64,000 nucleotides of DNA. Origin: Parazoarcus communis SWub3 = DSM 12120. GTDB taxonomy: Bacteria > Pseudomonadota > Gammaproteobacteria > Burkholderiales > Rhodocyclaceae. The stretch covers positions 248,001 through 312,000 of the forward strand of contig NZ_QKOE01000004.1 in NCBI RefSeq assembly GCF_003226565.1, read 5' to 3'. The notes beneath the pieces were generated by a model that was not told where the DNA came from, searched no databases, and saw only the letters and a program-made list of their open reading frames with translations. The translations under genes and the position numbers were made by a program. Shown piece after piece: positions 15,812 through 25,496 of the stretch (the first letter of the stretch is position 1; the number at the start of each line of letters is the position of its first letter).

Positions 15812-17329
15812 ATGAGCAAGACGATTTTTGTCCGAACACTGTCGGTGTTGTTCCTGTCCGGACTGACGATGCCAGGTCTGGCTCAGTCACCGGTCGATCT
15901 GCCGGCGCTGGTGCTCGAGCGCGATCAGATTACCGTGTCCGGCATCTCATCAGGCGCCTACATGGCGGTGCAGTTCGGTACCGCGCATTCGTCAGCGGTC
16001 CGGGGGGTGGCTGCGACCGCGGGCGGGCCCTATTTTTGCGCAGGCCGGGATTCGTGGGCGGGGGCAGCAGTCAGCCGAGTGATCGCGCGCTGCATGCAGG
16101 GCGATCCGGATTATCCGGTACGGCCGATCAGCGCGGCCGATCTGGATACGATGACGGCGGCCACCCGGGCATGGTCCGCCCGCGGCCTGATCGATGATGT
16201 CGCTCATCTTGCCACCCAGCGCATCTGGCTGTTCCACGGTTACAACGACGGTATCGTCAAGCGTCCGGTGGGTGACGCCTTGCAGGCCTGGTACGCGGCA
16301 TTCGTGCCGGCCGAACAGGTCTTCTATAAAAACGAACTGCGTGCGGCACATGCGCAGATCTCCGCCAGTTGCCCGCTGGAGCAAGGCAGCAGCTGCAACC
16401 CGTGCTCGACGACTGGCAGCAACTTCATCAACGTCTGCACTGACGGACCGGCCCCGGCGCCGGTCTATGACGCCGCAGGGGCTGCGCTGCAGTTTTTTTA
16501 TGGACCGCTGACGCGCACGGTCGGTGCGCTGAGCGGGCAGATGCTGGAGTACGACCAGACGCCCTATGTACAACGTGCCGGCAAGCCGCTGACGCCGATC
16601 CGGGCCTCGATGGCCGATCGTGGTTATGTATATGTCCCTGCAGCCTGCGCCGCCGGCGAGCCTTGCCGTCTGCACATTGCCTTTCATGGTTGCCAGCAGC
16701 AGGCGGGCCGTGTCGGGCGTGCTTTTGTAGACCATGCGGGTCTCAACGAATGGGCTGATGGCAACCGTATCGTCGTGCTTTATCCGCAGGCCGAGGCGAC
16801 CGTCGCAGTACCGATCACTCCGTTCAACCCTCAGGGTTGCTGGGATTGGTGGGGCTACAATGACTATGCTTTTGATATGACCGGTCGCTACGCCACGCGC
16901 GACGGTCTTCAGATTGCAGCGGTATGGCGCATGGTCGAACGGCTGGCGGGAGGTGGAGAGGGCAGGGTTCAGGCTGGGGCGCCGGTACTGCAGGCGCGCT
17001 TGATCGACCGCTCTGCCACGCAGGCTGCGCTGGCGTGGACGCCGGTCGACGGTGCGCAAGGCTATCGCGTCTATCGTGCTGACGCGGGCGGAACACCCGT
17101 GTTGCGTGCGACGGTAGAGGGTTACAGCTGGGCCGACGGTGCGCTCATGCCGCAAACCCGCTACCGCTACGAGGTGCGCACCATCGATGCCCAAGGGCGC
17201 GAGGGCGCCGCGGTTGTGCTTGAACTCGAGACCGCCGCCGCGGCACCGGAGTGCGATCCCTATTTCTCCCTGGCCAAGGATACCGTCGTGGATGCACGTG
17301 GGCGGCCGACCAGCCAGGTTTGTCCCTGA
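15812..17329 (+). CDS. Extracellular short-chain-length polyhydroxyalkanoate (PHB) depolymerase
   Basis: The 505 residues have a signal peptide (MSKTIFVRTLSVLFLSGLTMPGLAQ), a type-2 catalytic domain with lipase box GISSG (44-48, Ser46 nucleophile) close to the N-terminus, and an oxyanion-like FHGC segment (IAFHGCQQQAGR). Near the C-terminus is a fibronectin type III-like domain (about 410-480: ATQAALAWTPVDGAQGYRVYRAD). A dedicated substrate-binding domain is not obvious, so it may instead be a periplasmic or oligomer-active member. ATG 15812 has GGAG 7 nt upstream. It hydrolyses poly-3-hydroxybutyrate to monomers and oligomers and pairs functionally with phaC at 44332. Confidence 0.85.
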   Translation: MSKTIFVRTLSVLFLSGLTMPGLAQSPVDLPALVLERDQITVSGISSGAYMAVQFGTAHSSAVRGVAATAGGPYFCAGRDSWAGAAVSRVIARCMQGDPDYPVRPISAADLDTMTAATRAWSARGLIDDVAHLATQRIWLFHGYNDGIVKRPVGDALQAWYAAFVPAEQVFYKNELRAAHAQISASCPLEQGSSCNPCSTTGSNFINVCTDGPAPAPVYDAAGAALQFFYGPLTRTVGALSGQMLEYDQTPYVQRAGKPLTPIRASMADRGYVYVPAACAAGEPCRLHIAFHGCQQQAGRVGRAFVDHAGLNEWADGNRIVVLYPQAEATVAVPITPFNPQGCWDWWGYNDYAFDMTGRYATRDGLQIAAVWRMVERLAGGGEGRVQAGAPVLQARLIDRSATQAALAWTPVDGAQGYRVYRADAGGTPVLRATVEGYSWADGALMPQTRYRYEVRTIDAQGREGAAVVLELETAAAAPECDPYFSLAKDTVVDARGRPTSQVCP

Positions 17330-17338
17330 GCGATCGGT

Positions 17339-17370
17339 GGCGGCGGCGCCTTCAAGGGGGCGCCGCCGCC
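17339..17370. terminator. Bidirectional terminator between convergent PHA depolymerase and aceB
   Basis: GGCGGCGGCGCC and GGCGCCGCCGCC form a 12-bp stem with an 8-nt loop, starting 9 nt after the depolymerase stop. No T tract follows on either side, so it may be a weak terminator or an RNA-stabilising hairpin. Confidence 0.55.
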
Positions 17371-17386
17371 TGCCCGGTGATGACGA

Positions 17387-18985
17387 TCAAGCCATGGCTT
17401 CGTACAAGGGCAGGGTCAGGAACTCCGGGAAGTTCTCGGTCAGGCTCATGTTCTCGAAGATGCCGGCGGCCTGGTCATAGCTTGTGGTGTCGTCACCCTG
17501 GGCGGCAACCACGGTCTTGACCTTGGCCAACTCCTCAACGATCAGCGCGCGCACCAAGGGGGCGTCGACCTTGCGACCGTCGTCGAGCACGCCCTTGGGG
17601 CTGACCACCCACTGCCACACCTGGGCGCGAGCAATTTCGGCGGTGGCGGCATCTTCCATCAGGTTGTGGATGGGCACGCAGCCATTGCCAGTCAGCCAGC
17701 TGCCCAGGTAGTGAATGCCAACGTTGATGTTGTTGCGCAGACCCGCCTCGGTAATGGGCTGTTCGGGGCGGAAGTCCAGCCACTGCGCCGGGGTGAAGTC
17801 GCCTTCAACCTGCTTGTCCCACTGGTTGGGGCGATCGCCGAGCACTTTGGTGAAGGCTTCCATGGCGATCGGCACCAGGCCCGGATGTGCGACCCAGCCG
17901 CCGTCATAGCCGTCGCTGGCGTCGCGGTTCTTGTCGTGGCGGATGCCGGCGAGGGCCTTCTCGTTGGCTTCCGGATCGTGTTTGATCGGGATCAGTGCGC
18001 TCATGCCGCCGATCGCCGGTGCGCCGCGCTTGTGACAGGCCTGCACCAGGGCAAGCGCATAGCTGCGCATGAAGGGCACTTCCATGGTGATCAGGCCGCG
18101 GTTGGCGAGGCAGAAGTTCTGGTTCTTCTTGAACTTCTTGATGCACGAGAAGATGTAGTCCCAACGCCCCGCGTTCAAGCCGGCCGAGTGTTCCCGCAAC
18201 TCGTACAGGATTTCTTCCATTTCGAAGGTGGCGAGGATGGTTTCCAGCAGCACGGTGGCCTTGATGGTGCCGCGCGGCAGGTCGAGCGCATCCTGGGCCA
18301 TGCAGAAGATGTCGTTCCACAGACGAGCCTCCTGATGGCTCTCGAGCTTGGGCAGGTAGAAGAAGGGGCCGGCGCCGCGGGCGATCTGCTCCCGGGCGTT
18401 GTGGAAGAAGAACAACGCAAAATCGAATAGGCCACCGGAAACGCGCTCGCCGTCGATCAGCACGTGCTTTTCGTCCAGATGCCAGCCGCGCGGGCGCACC
18501 TGCATCACCGCGATCTTGTCGTTGAGGCGATACTCCTTGCCAGCCTCGTTGGTATAGGTGATCTCGCGCCGCACCGCATCGTAGAGGTTGACCTGACCCT
18601 GGATCTGGTTGAACCAGTTCGGGCTGTTCGAGTCCTCGAAGTCGGTCATGTAGGAATCGGCGCCGGAGTTGAAGGCGTTGATGATCATCTTGCGCTCGAC
18701 CGGCCCGGTGATTTCCACCCGGCGGCATTCCAGCGCCTTGGGCAGGGGCGCCACTTTCCAGTCGCCTTCGCGGATGTGGCGGGTCTCGGGCAGCAGACCG
18801 GGCATCTCGCCCGCGTCGATGCGTGCCTGGCGATCCACACGGGCGGCCAGCAGTTCGCGACGACGGGGTTCGAACGCGCGATGCAGGCGAGCAACAAAAT
18901 CCAGTGCCTGCGGGCTCAGGATCTGCTCGAAGCGGGGATGGAGCGGGGCGTTGATCTGCATGCCGTGGGGCAGGATGAGACTCAT
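17387..18985 (-). CDS. aceB: Malate synthase A
   Basis: Malate synthase condenses glyoxylate with acetyl-CoA to malate in the glyoxylate shunt. The 532 residues match form A: SGADSYMTDFEDSNSPNW, MQVRPRGWHLDEKHV, the catalytic-domain stretch IKATVLLETILATFEMEEIL and NINVGIHYLGSWLTGNGCVPIHNLMEDAATAEIARAQ (catalytic Asp in MEDAATAE). ATG 18985 was chosen because the family N-terminus starts there and AGGA lies about 8 nt upstream. No isocitrate lyase is adjacent. A LysR gene is divergent, and urate-derived glyoxylate is a plausible second source of substrate. Confidence 0.96.
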   Translation of the reverse strand: MSLILPHGMQINAPLHPRFEQILSPQALDFVARLHRAFEPRRRELLAARVDRQARIDAGEMPGLLPETRHIREGDWKVAPLPKALECRRVEITGPVERKMIINAFNSGADSYMTDFEDSNSPNWFNQIQGQVNLYDAVRREITYTNEAGKEYRLNDKIAVMQVRPRGWHLDEKHVLIDGERVSGGLFDFALFFFHNAREQIARGAGPFFYLPKLESHQEARLWNDIFCMAQDALDLPRGTIKATVLLETILATFEMEEILYELREHSAGLNAGRWDYIFSCIKKFKKNQNFCLANRGLITMEVPFMRSYALALVQACHKRGAPAIGGMSALIPIKHDPEANEKALAGIRHDKNRDASDGYDGGWVAHPGLVPIAMEAFTKVLGDRPNQWDKQVEGDFTPAQWLDFRPEQPITEAGLRNNINVGIHYLGSWLTGNGCVPIHNLMEDAATAEIARAQVWQWVVSPKGVLDDGRKVDAPLVRALIVEELAKVKTVVAAQGDDTTSYDQAAGIFENMSLTENFPEFLTLPLYEAMA

Positions 18986-19118
18986 GGATGGCGTCCTTGT
19001 GATGATCGTGAGCGGTGACAAGGGACGGGGGCGGGGTTGCCGTATCGGCAAGGTCCGCCACGTCCGCGATGTTCATGCTCAGCAGTCTATTGTGTATGCA
19101 GATCATCCAGAAGAAGCG

Positions 19119-19138
19119 ATATGATCAAGTGATCTTAT
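19119..19138. promoter_or_regulatory. Candidate LysR-type operator between aceB and its divergent LysR gene
   Basis: ATATGATCAAGTGATCTTAT is an imperfect dyad with GATC-AAGT-GATC at its centre. It lies 14 nt upstream of the LysR start, in the 167-bp divergent spacer. The position suits autoregulation and control of aceB, but no experiment or second copy supports it. Confidence 0.4.
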
Positions 19139-19152
19139 ACTTTTAGTACAAA

Positions 19153-20052
19153 ATGGATCAGCTCAAACAGCTCGAAAGCTTTGTCTCGGTTGCGCAGCGC
19201 GGCAGTCTGTCGGCGGCGGCGCGCGCTGCGGGCATTACCCCAGCCGTGGTCGGACGCCGTCTCGATGCGCTGGAGCAGCGCCTTGGGGTGAAGTTGCTGG
19301 TGCGCACCACGCGCAGCATCTCACTCACTTTTGAGGGCAGTGCCTTTCTCGAGGACTGCCAGCGCGTGCTCAATGATCTGTCCAACGCCGAGGCCGCGGT
19401 CAGCCTGGGTGGGGTCAAGCCCAGCGGTCACCTGCGCATTTCGGCGCCTGCCGGTTTTGGCCGTCGTCATGTGGCGCCGCTGGTGCGTGACTTCCTGGCG
19501 GCCAATCCGGAGGTCAGTTGCAGCCTTGATCTCAGCGACCGCCTGGTTGATCTGGCGAATGAGGGCCTGGATTGCGCGGTGCGTATCGGCGAGTTGGCAG
19601 ACTCCAGTCTGGTGTCGGTCCGCCTGGCGGAGAACCGCCGGGTGGTGGTGGCCAGTCCAGACTACCTGGCGCGTCATGGCGTGCCGGAAACGCCTGATGA
19701 CCTGGAGCAGCATGTTTGTTTGTCGCTCGGCCCGCAGCGCGGCTGGCAGTTTTCCGCTGCGGACGGCTCGCAGATCATCGTCAAGGTCGGCGGGCGGCTG
19801 GAATGTAACGATGGCGCCGTGCTGCATGAGTGGGCGCTGGCCGGGCAGGGGCTGGCCTGGCGCTCGCGATGGGAGGTGGACGCAGACCTGCGAGCAGGGC
19901 GTCTGGTCTCGGTGTTGGATGCCCACGCCGCTGCGCCCAACGGTATCTACGCGGTGTTCCCGCACCGACGCAATCTTGCACTGCGGGTGCGCGCCTTCAT
20001 CGACCACCTGAAAGGCTGTTTCGGAGATCCCGCCTATTGGGCAAGGCTCTGA
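19153..20052 (+). CDS. LysR family transcriptional regulator
   Basis: The 299 residues have an N-terminal winged HTH (LESFVSVAQRGSLSAAARAAGITPAVVGRRLDALEQRLGVKLLVRTTRS) and a LysR substrate domain with HLRISAPAGFGRRHVAPLV and VRIGELADSSLVSVRL, the subgroup close to DsdC/CrgA-type regulators. It is transcribed away from aceB. Such pairs commonly regulate the neighbouring gene; the inducer might be glyoxylate or a related acid, but that is inference. The ribosome site is weak. Confidence 0.9.
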   Translation: MDQLKQLESFVSVAQRGSLSAAARAAGITPAVVGRRLDALEQRLGVKLLVRTTRSISLTFEGSAFLEDCQRVLNDLSNAEAAVSLGGVKPSGHLRISAPAGFGRRHVAPLVRDFLAANPEVSCSLDLSDRLVDLANEGLDCAVRIGELADSSLVSVRLAENRRVVVASPDYLARHGVPETPDDLEQHVCLSLGPQRGWQFSAADGSQIIVKVGGRLECNDGAVLHEWALAGQGLAWRSRWEVDADLRAGRLVSVLDAHAAAPNGIYAVFPHRRNLALRVRAFIDHLKGCFGDPAYWARL

Positions 20053-20107
20053 TCCGGGGCGCACGGGCAGGGCGGCCCTCCTTTAGGGCGGCAGCGCGGC
20101 GGGAACG

Positions 20108-20887
20108 TCAGCGCCGGAAGGCCTCCAGCCAGCGCAGGCCGGCCTCGGTGCCCGCTGCGGGATGGTATTCGCAGCCCACCCAGCCTGTGTAGCCCAGTGC
20201 ATCGATATGCGGCAGCAGCCAGGCGAAGTTGATCTCGCCGCTGCCAGGCTCATGGCGCCCTGGATTGTCGGCCAGCTGCATGTGCCCGATATGCGGCAAG
20301 GTTGCCGCGATGGTGGCTGCCAGTTCGCCTTCCATGCGTTGTGCATGATAGATGTCGTATTGCAGGAACAGGGCATCGCTGCCGACCGCGTCAATCAGCG
20401 CCAGGGCCTGGGCGCTGGTGTGGAGGTAGAAGCCGGGGATGTCGCGGGTATTGATGGGTTCGATCAGCAGCCGCAGTCCTGCCGCCTTCAGTGCATCGGC
20501 CGCGTAGCGCAGGTTGGCGACGAAGGTTTCGCGCGAGACCGCGCCCGCCTGACCTGAAGGGGGGATGCCAGCCAGGCAGTTCAGCTGTGGGCAGTCCAGT
20601 GTTGTCGCGTAGGTGATGGCCTGTTCGACACCGTGGCGAAACTCGTCGATACGTCCGGCATCGCAGGCAATGCCCCGATCACCCGCAGCCCAGTCTCCTG
20701 CAGGCAGGTTGTGCAGCACCATGCGCAGCTGGTGCTTGCGTAGCCGGGCAGCGATCTCGTGCTTGTCGAAGGCGTAGGGAAACTGGCACTCGACCGCAGT
20801 GAAGCCGGCACGCGCCGCGGCGGCAAAGCGATCGAGGAAGGCATGCTCGGTAAAAAGCAGCGAGAGGTTGGCGCTGAACTTGGGCAT
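20108..20887 (-). CDS. hyi: Hydroxypyruvate isomerase / AP-endonuclease-2-type TIM barrel
   Basis: The 259 residues are typical of Hyi/OtnI-like proteins: MPKFSANLSLLFTEHAFLDRFAAAARAGF, EPINTRDIPGFYLHT, QYDIYHAQRMEG and VGCEYHPAAGT. Metal ligands are expected at the Glu of LIEPIN, the Asp of QYDIYH and the terminal CEYHP Glu. Hyi interconverts hydroxypyruvate and tartronate semialdehyde downstream of glyoxylate carboligase. No gcl or glxR is adjacent here, so the exact substrate is open. The context (malate synthase, urate degradation) points to glyoxylate metabolism. Confidence 0.88.
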   Translation of the reverse strand: MPKFSANLSLLFTEHAFLDRFAAAARAGFTAVECQFPYAFDKHEIAARLRKHQLRMVLHNLPAGDWAAGDRGIACDAGRIDEFRHGVEQAITYATTLDCPQLNCLAGIPPSGQAGAVSRETFVANLRYAADALKAAGLRLLIEPINTRDIPGFYLHTSAQALALIDAVGSDALFLQYDIYHAQRMEGELAATIAATLPHIGHMQLADNPGRHEPGSGEINFAWLLPHIDALGYTGWVGCEYHPAAGTEAGLRWLEAFRR

Positions 20888-21088
20888 GGCGGCAGTTTAC
20901 CCGTCACCGTCTCCGCTGTGCGCAAGGGCTCGCGTCCGACGCATGATTGCGGGGCGGAATGCGCAACATCGGTTTTTGCATATTGTTGTGATGCAGCATT
21001 CCTGATCTACTTCAACCAGCGCGTGTCGTCCGACCCGCGGGTGGTGAATGACGCACCGCTTTCTCGCTCAATTTCTCTGGATGGTGGA

Positions 21089-21997
21089 ATGAACTCAACA
21101 CGTCCCTCGCCACTGGCGTGGGCTGCCCTGGCATTGATGTCACTGATCTGGGGCTATAACTGGGTGGTGATGAAGCAGGTCATCCGTTACGTCGATCCGC
21201 TCGATTTCTCGGCGATCCGCACCTTGCTGGCCGCCGCCGCGCTATTCCTGGTCGTACTGGTGTTGCGCCGGCCGATGCGTCTGCCCGCCTTTCGCCAGGT
21301 GCTGGTACTGGGCTTGCTGCAGACGGGTGCGTTCACGGCGATGGTGCAGTGGGCGCTGGTGTCCGGCGGCGCCGGCAAAACGGCGGTGCTGGTCTATACC
21401 ATGCCGTTCTGGCTGATGCCTTTGGCGTGGTGGCTACTGGATGAGCGGGTCCGTGGTGTCGAGTGGGTGGCCCTGGGTATCGCCGCGTGTGGGCTTGGAC
21501 TGATCCTGGAGCCCTGGACCATGCGTGGCAGCGTGAGTAGCAATCTGCTCGCGGTCGGCGCCGGCGTGGTTTGGGCGCTGTCGTCCATCCAGGTCAAGCG
21601 CATCCGGCGGACCTGTTCGGTCGACTTGCTGGTGCTGACCGCCTGGCAGATGTTGTTCGGTGCGCTGGCGCTGGCGGCGCTCGCGCTGCTGCATCCGTCC
21701 CGTCCCATCGATCCGTCCCCCTATTTCTTTGGTGCGCTCGCCTTCAACGCATTGTTTGCCACCGGTCTGGCCTGGCTGTTGTGGTTGTATGTGCTGCAGC
21801 ACCTGTCGGCCGGTATCGCGGGTCTATCGGCCTTGGGCATTCCCTTGATCGGGGCGCTCGCGGGCTGGATCGAACTGGGAGAACGCCCAAGCAGCGCAGA
21901 GCTGCTCGGCATGCTGATGATCGGCATGGGGCTGCTGCTGACCAGTCTCTGGACCCTGCGCAGCAACCGACGCCTGCCCGGCCCGCGGCAAGACTGA
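21089..21997 (+). CDS. EamA/DMT family transporter
   Basis: The 302 residues make up ten membrane helices in two EamA repeats: LAWAALALMSLIWGYNWVVMKQ starts the first, and VGAGVVWALSSIQVKRI starts the second. EamA proteins export or take up small metabolites such as amino acids or purines. ATG 21089 starts the first helix; the frame extends upstream in the hyi gene's spacer without a better start. It is divergent from hyi. The substrate is unknown. Confidence 0.88.
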   Translation: MNSTRPSPLAWAALALMSLIWGYNWVVMKQVIRYVDPLDFSAIRTLLAAAALFLVVLVLRRPMRLPAFRQVLVLGLLQTGAFTAMVQWALVSGGAGKTAVLVYTMPFWLMPLAWWLLDERVRGVEWVALGIAACGLGLILEPWTMRGSVSSNLLAVGAGVVWALSSIQVKRIRRTCSVDLLVLTAWQMLFGALALAALALLHPSRPIDPSPYFFGALAFNALFATGLAWLLWLYVLQHLSAGIAGLSALGIPLIGALAGWIELGERPSSAELLGMLMIGMGLLLTSLWTLRSNRRLPGPRQD

Positions 21998-22137
21998 GGC
22001 GGATGCAGGTATACTGCCGGCATGCGGCTGTTTCCGGTGAGGAAAAGCCTGTCATCAACCCTGCGGTCCGCTACGGGCAGTGACCGCGAGCCGGTCTTCG
22101 TCGATCAGGCCGGCCAGCAATGGGAGGGTTTGTTTTC

Positions 22138-22854
22138 ATGACTGAACAGACAGCATGGCTGGTGGGCATTTTTGCGGTGGTCCTGGCGGGTCTGGTTGGG
22201 TTCTTTGCCGGGCGTCGTTTCAGCGGCGCACGTGAGCGCATCGAGGCGCTCGAAGCCGAGGTTACACGGCAGAAGGACGAGATCAGCGGCTACAAGCGCG
22301 AGGTCGAAAAGCACTTCGACAAGACCGCGACCCTGTTTGTGTCGATGGCGGGTTCGTACAAGGAGCTGTTCGAACACCTGTCCTCAGGCTATGAGCAGTT
22401 GTCGGCCGGTTCGGCGCGAGAGCTGTTCAAGGATCGTGTGTCCAACATGTTGCTGGGCAACAACGCGGACGCTGCGGGGCGGGGTGAGGTGATTGCCGGC
22501 AGTGCACGGCAGACCTCGTCGGCCGATGTTGCCGGCGCTGCACTTGCAGGTGCCGCCGCCGGGGCTGCGGGCATGGCCTTTGCCAGCGCGGATACCGAAC
22601 CTTCCGCAGCAGCACTCGCGGCTGAGGCCGATACGGTCATCGGCGACGATCGCGTCGAGCCCGGGGTGCAGGACGCGCCGACCGAACCAGGCGCTGCCGT
22701 TGCGCCGTCACTGGGTCCGGATCAGCGACCGCTGGACGAGTTCTCCGACATCGCAGCCGACGCCGAGTACGGTGGTCTCTCCAGTGCGGAGGCGCCAACT
22801 GACTTGGACGACAAGTCAGGACGCCCTGTGCCGGGGGCCGACGGCCTGCGCTGA
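22138..22854 (+). CDS. YhcB/ZapG-like membrane-anchored coiled-coil protein
   Basis: The 238 residues begin with one membrane helix (about 6-26: AWLVGIFAVVLAGLVGFFAG), then a coiled coil (ARERIEALEAEVTRQKDEISGYKREVEKHFDKTATLFVSMAGSYKELFEHL) that matches the YhcB/DUF1043 core, ending near residue 110. The rest is Ala/Asp/Glu-rich, low-complexity and probably disordered, making it much longer than the 132-residue E. coli protein. YhcB is linked to the divisome and envelope synthesis. ATG 22138 has GGGAGGG about 10 nt upstream. It stands alone between the EamA and allA genes. Confidence 0.82.
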   Translation: MTEQTAWLVGIFAVVLAGLVGFFAGRRFSGARERIEALEAEVTRQKDEISGYKREVEKHFDKTATLFVSMAGSYKELFEHLSSGYEQLSAGSARELFKDRVSNMLLGNNADAAGRGEVIAGSARQTSSADVAGAALAGAAAGAAGMAFASADTEPSAAALAAEADTVIGDDRVEPGVQDAPTEPGAAVAPSLGPDQRPLDEFSDIAADAEYGGLSSAEAPTDLDDKSGRPVPGADGLR

Positions 22855-22917
22855 ACGTCAGGGCAGACCGACTGCGCTGAGGTCATGCCATCGGTTCAGC
22901 CCGGGTGCGCCCCAGAT

Positions 22918-23460
22918 TCACCCCCGCAGGGTGATGACGCCTGCCGGTTCCAGGGCCACTTCGTCACAGTTGTGCCCTGGGCCGCTGCGGTCGATGACCA
23001 GAAAGTCCGACACCTCATCCAGCGCCAGTAGCGGGTGGTGCCAGACCCCGGTGGCGTAGTTCACGCCCTGATCGCCACGAGCAAGAAAAACCTGCAGGTC
23101 CTCGACGCCTGGCGCTTTGCCCGGCGGCGCCACCACCACCAGGTAGGGACGGCCGGAGAGTGGTACGAAGGCTTGTGATGCCAGCGGATGGCGCTCCATC
23201 ATCTCCACCTTGAACGGCAGGGCGCGAGGCTGACCGCGGAAGATCGAGATGATCACGCGCCCATCCGCGCCCGGTTCGATGCGGGCAAGGTCGTGGTAGC
23301 GCTCGGTATTGCCGGCGTTGATGGTGAAATGGTGGACGGCCGCGCTGGCTTCGATGACCTCGCCGAACGGTGCAAAGGTCTCGCTGCTGAGCGGCTGTGG
23401 CAGGAGCTCGCGTTGCGGGTGCTGGGTCTCTGGCAAATGGATCATGTGTGCTGTCCGCAT
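22918..23460 (-). CDS. allA: Ureidoglycolate lyase
   Basis: AllA splits ureidoglycolate into glyoxylate and urea, the last step of this cluster. The 180 residues show [15 protein letters not shown], the [14 protein letters not shown] segment, [24 protein letters not shown] and [10 protein letters not shown] (metal/substrate histidines). The start overlaps the alc stop by one base (TGATG), a coupled arrangement. It is the last gene of the six-gene operon running from 27625 to 22918. Confidence 0.95.
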   Translation of the reverse strand: MRTAHMIHLPETQHPQRELLPQPLSSETFAPFGEVIEASAAVHHFTINAGNTERYHDLARIEPGADGRVIISIFRGQPRALPFKVEMMERHPLASQAFVPLSGRPYLVVVAPPGKAPGVEDLQVFLARGDQGVNYATGVWHHPLLALDEVSDFLVIDRSGPGHNCDEVALEPAGVITLRG

Positions 23461-24506
23461 CAGTCCCTGACGACCTTCCCCCACAGACGCAGGCGCGAAA
23501 CGCCTCCGTCGGGGAAAATGTTGAAGCGTACATGGGTGATCGGGCCCAGTGCGGTGATCTGCTCGCTGAAGGTGTGAATGGCGTCGGCCGTCAGCTTCTG
23601 TTCGGGCAACAGGGTGTCCCAGAACAGGCTTTGTGTGGTGATCGAGCGGTCGGTGCCGGCGCTGACGCGGGCGGCCTGAATCGAGCAGCGATCAGGGAAG
23701 TTGCCCTTGAAGAAGGCGGTGTCCACCTCGATCTTCTCAATGATGCCGGGGGCGCCCAGTTCAAGTACGCACCAGTCATTGCCGGGCTCACGGCGGCGGC
23801 GGGTCTCCCAGCCATCGCCCATATTGACACCGCGACCAGGCAGTAGCAGGGCGGCGGCGGCTGAGCCGAAGCTGGCATCGTTCCACGAGACGGCGCGGCC
23901 GCCGTTTTCCATCGCCAGCAGGTCGACCAATGCGCCGGCCAAAGCGTTCTCCAGGCCCCCAACCGGGCGCCCATAGACGCGCAGACGGGCGATGCCGCCG
24001 TCCGGGTACATGTTGACGCGCAGATGCGTCCAGACTGCGTCACTGGTGGATTCGAGCAGATGGTGGCTGTTCGGGCCCAGTGCACTTGGCGGCAGGATTT
24101 CTGTCCACGTGGCCGCCTTCAAGGCGTCGACATCATCGCTGTCGGAGACGGTTGCCTCGATCGAGACGGCGGGCGGGTAGTTGCCGGTGAAGTGGCTGGT
24201 ATCAACGTCGAAGCCGCGGATGACACCCTTGACGCCAAGCTTGACCAGTGCCCAGTCGTGTCCGGCCACCCGCTTGCGACGCGACTCCCAGCCATCCATC
24301 CATTTGCCGTTGACGTCGAACTTGCCCGGCACGAACTGGGCGGGTTCGGGATTGAGCATGCGTACGACCTCGCCGAAAAAGTCGTCGGAGGCGTACAAGG
24401 CCTGGGCGCCCAGACGGGTGCTGGCAAGGTCGACCGAGCGCGAGGCCCATTCGGGCAGGTTGGCTGGGGGCGCAAAAACCGGGGCGCCGGGGGTATGGCT
24501 GGCCAT
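23460..24506 (-). CDS. alc: Allantoicase
   Basis: Allantoicase hydrolyses allantoate to ureidoglycolate and urea. The 348 residues contain two tandem allantoicase repeats: [47 protein letters not shown] (N-terminal) and [47 protein letters not shown] (C-terminal). Each is followed by the [13 protein letters not shown] / [13 protein letters not shown] and [17 protein letters not shown] / [17 protein letters not shown] motifs. It starts 24 nt after puuE. Confidence 0.97.
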   Translation of the reverse strand: MASHTPGAPVFAPPANLPEWASRSVDLASTRLGAQALYASDDFFGEVVRMLNPEPAQFVPGKFDVNGKWMDGWESRRKRVAGHDWALVKLGVKGVIRGFDVDTSHFTGNYPPAVSIEATVSDSDDVDALKAATWTEILPPSALGPNSHHLLESTSDAVWTHLRVNMYPDGGIARLRVYGRPVGGLENALAGALVDLLAMENGGRAVSWNDASFGSAAAALLLPGRGVNMGDGWETRRRREPGNDWCVLELGAPGIIEKIEVDTAFFKGNFPDRCSIQAARVSAGTDRSITTQSLFWDTLLPEQKLTADAIHTFSEQITALGPITHVRFNIFPDGGVSRLRLWGKVVRD

Positions 24507-24530
24507 GAGGGCTGTCCTTGTGGGGTGGAT

Positions 24531-25478
24531 TTATGGGGCCGGATTGTAGGGGTGCTCGGTGATCCAGTGGCGTGCGACATCCACCCTGCGGCACACCCAC
24601 ACCCGGTCGTGCTTCTCGATATGGTCGAGAAAACGTTGAAGTGCGCGGAAGCGGCCAGGACGTCCGAGCAGGCGGCAGTGCATGCCGATGCTCATCATTG
24701 CCGGGCGATCCTCACCCTCGGCATACATCACATCGAACGCATCGCGCAGATACTCGAAGAACTCGTCGCCGTGCGAGAAGCCCTGTGGCAGGGCAAAGCG
24801 CATGTCGTTGGTGTCCAGCGTGTACGGCACGATCAGGTGCGGCACGCGCTGGCCATCGGTCTTCTGCACCTCGGTCCAGAATGGCAGGTCGTCGCCGTAG
24901 TAGTCCGAGTCGTACAGAAAGCCCCCGTAGTCGGCGACCAGACGGCGGGTGTTGGGCGAGTCGCGGCCGGTGTACCAGCCCAGCGGGCGCTCGCCGGTCA
25001 GGCGCTCGATGATCTCCATGCCGATGCGCATGTGTTCGCGCTCGGTCGCTTCGTCCATGCCCTGGTAGTGAATCCAGCGCCAGCCGTGGCAGGCAATCTC
25101 GTGCCCCAGTTCGCGGAAGGCGGCGGTGACTTCGGGGTGGCGTTCGAGCGCCATCGAGATGCCGAAGATCGTCATCGGCAGGCCGCGACGTTCGAACTCG
25201 CGCAGGAAGCGCCACACGGCCACGCGCGAACCGTACTCGTAGACGCCTTCCATCGACAGATGGCGGTCCGGGAAGCTGGGCGGGTTGAACAACTCGGACA
25301 GGAACTGCTCGCTGCCGGCGTCGCCATGCAGCACGCAGTTCTCGCCCCCTTCTTCATAGTTGAGTACGAACTGCACCGCAATGCGGGCACGACCGGGCCA
25401 GTTGGCTTGCGGCGGATTGCGGCCGTAGCCGATCAGGTCGCGGGGGTAGGCAGCCGATGGCAAGGTGGACGGTGACAT
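24531..25478 (-). CDS. puuE: Metal-independent allantoinase PuuE (polysaccharide-deacetylase fold)
   Basis: PuuE opens the allantoin ring to allantoate. The 315 residues have the NodB-like fold with YPRDLIGYGRNPPQANWPGRARIAVQFVLNYEEGGE at the N-terminus, EIACHGWRWIHYQ, WYTGRDSPNTRRL and MMSIGMHCRLLGRPGR. These are hallmarks of the PuuE branch rather than the amidohydrolase-fold AllB. It lies between uraD and alc in one transcription unit. Confidence 0.96.
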   Translation of the reverse strand: MSPSTLPSAAYPRDLIGYGRNPPQANWPGRARIAVQFVLNYEEGGENCVLHGDAGSEQFLSELFNPPSFPDRHLSMEGVYEYGSRVAVWRFLREFERRGLPMTIFGISMALERHPEVTAAFRELGHEIACHGWRWIHYQGMDEATEREHMRIGMEIIERLTGERPLGWYTGRDSPNTRRLVADYGGFLYDSDYYGDDLPFWTEVQKTDGQRVPHLIVPYTLDTNDMRFALPQGFSHGDEFFEYLRDAFDVMYAEGEDRPAMMSIGMHCRLLGRPGRFRALQRFLDHIEKHDRVWVCRRVDVARHWITEHPYNPAP

Positions 25479-25496
25479 GGCAGGACTCCTGGGCGT

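Noticed and set aside
20957..21001. Imperfect nested dyad in the hyi-EamA spacer (GAATGC...GCATTC with CAACA...TGTTG)
   Set aside because: Arms are short, spacing is irregular and no regulator is near; not strong enough to list as an operator or riboswitch.
24024..25475. 483-residue frame on the + strand over alc and puuE
   Set aside because: Antisense shadow of two well-supported genes; no conserved domain and no ribosome site.
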